Origin: Fibrobacterota bacterium
GTDB lineage: Bacteria; Fibrobacterota; Chitinivibrionia; Chitinivibrionales; JANQEN01
Reading direction: 5' to 3'
Assembly (NCBI GenBank): GCA_030619215.1
Contig: JAUXBV010000172.1
Coordinates: forward strand, 1 to 7,092
DNA length: 7,092 nucleotides
Shown: positions 6,579 to 7,092 of the stretch, one piece after another
Position numbering within the stretch: the stretch's first letter is position 1
How the letters are laid out: every line of letters starts with the position of its first letter
The notes under the pieces: generated by a model
The model's database searches: none
The model's input: only the letters and a program-made list of their open reading frames with translations
What the model was told of the DNA's origin: nothing
Translations under genes and position numbers: made by a program

Positions 6579-7092
6579 TGAAAAAAATAGTAATAGATCC
6601 TATAACCCGCTTGGAAGGTCATGGGAAGATCACCATTTTTTTAAATGATGACGGGGAAGTTGCCGATACCTATTTCTCTATACCGGAGCTTCGAGGCTTT
6701 GAAAAATTCCTGGAGGGCAGGCCTGTTGAAGAGGCGCCGCGGATTGTCCCAAGGATATGTGGAGTATGCCCCGCCTGCCATCATATGGCTTCCGGGAAAG
6801 CGGTAGATGCTGTTTACAAGGTACAGATACCATCGGTTGCGAAAAAACTGCGTGAGCTTTTTTTCATGGGTGAGTTTATTCACAGCCATGTCGTTCATTT
6901 TTATGCCCTGTCCGCCCCGGACTTTGTCCTGGGGCCCGGTTCTGAGAAGGCAAAAAGGCACATACTTGGAATAGTGGAGAAAGTAGGTCTTGAAATCGGG
7001 CAGAAGGTTTTAACCTATCGCAAATACGGCCATGAAAGCATGAATCAGGTAGGGGGTAAGTGCACTCATCCCGTATACAATGTACCCGGCGG
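6578..7092 (+). CDS. mvhA: group 3c [NiFe] hydrogenase large subunit (MvhA-like), 5' part, cut by window end
   Basis: Only the first 171 codons are in the window, with no stop. The protein begins MKKIVIDPITRLEGHGKI, the N-terminal L1 box of NiFe large subunits (RLEGHG, 11-16). The L2 box RICGVCPACHH (59-69) supplies C61 and C64, two of the four NiFe-binding cysteines. An extra cysteine, C67, lies between C64 and H68. The region before the edge (GGKCTHP, about 158-164) resembles the conserved GG-x-HP segment with a cysteine inserted. The C-terminal DPCxxC pair must lie outside. The start overlaps the mvhG stop as TAATG, with GAGGGGAG at 6564-6571. It is the H2-activating subunit. Group 3c is inferred from the hdrA-mvhD-mvhG context as well as from the sequence. 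Confidence 0.94.
   Translation, partial: MKKIVIDPITRLEGHGKITIFLNDDGEVADTYFSIPELRGFEKFLEGRPVEEAPRIVPRICGVCPACHHMASGKAVDAVYKVQIPSVAKKLRELFFMGEFIHSHVVHFYALSAPDFVLGPGSEKAKRHILGIVEKVGLEIGQKVLTYRKYGHESMNQVGGKCTHPVYNVPG

Noticed and set aside
194..7092. Frameshift or pseudogene in the cluster
   Set aside because: All six complete genes have family-typical lengths and intact motifs, and mvhA is cut only by the window end.

Overview
The window holds one co-directional (+ strand) run of seven genes behind a short AT-rich upstream region. In order these are etfB, etfA, a fused HdrC-HdrB (HdrD-like) iron-sulfur protein, hdrA, mvhD, mvhG and the 5' part of mvhA, which is cut by the window end. All seven are soluble electron-transfer proteins, and no membrane anchor is visible in any of them. 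No RNA gene, mobile element or CRISPR array is seen.

Layout: positions 1-193 are AT-rich. They contain a small inverted repeat, a 12-bp direct repeat, a plausible -10 box (TATAAT, 147-152) and a ribosome-binding site before etfB. Open frames of doubtful meaning run off the window edge on both strands. etfB (194-964) and etfA (1005-1952) are 40 bp apart. A 79-bp gap with no convincing terminator follows, ending in a strong GGAGGT site. The HdrD-like gene (2032-3210) is one base from hdrA (3212-5185). After that every junction overlaps: hdrA/mvhD ATGA, mvhD/mvhG ATGA, mvhG/mvhA TAATG. The last five genes are therefore probably translated as a coupled block.

How the genes fit together (inference from known families): MvhAGD is a group 3c [NiFe] hydrogenase module that passes electrons from H2 to HdrA. 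HdrA is the flavin protein that bifurcates electrons in methanogen MvhADG-HdrABC, sending one branch to ferredoxin and the other to HdrBC. Here separate HdrB and HdrC are replaced by one HdrD-like protein, and an ETF sits at the head of the cluster. The simplest model is H2-driven bifurcation, or the reverse H2-evolving confurcation. In it the high-potential branch goes from HdrA through the HdrD-like protein to EtfAB, and on to an acyl-CoA dehydrogenase or a quinone pathway, instead of to CoM-S-S-CoB. EtfB looks canonical rather than bifurcating, which would leave HdrA as the bifurcation site.

Organism: strong Shine-Dalgarno sites, a sigma70-like -10 box and canonical bacterial-type ETF suggest an anaerobic bacterium, not a methanogen. 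The coding sequence appears to be of moderate GC with AT-rich spacers. Desulfobacterota, Planctomycetota (anammox-like), Nitrospirota or Omnitrophota would all be compatible, and the sequence alone does not decide between them.
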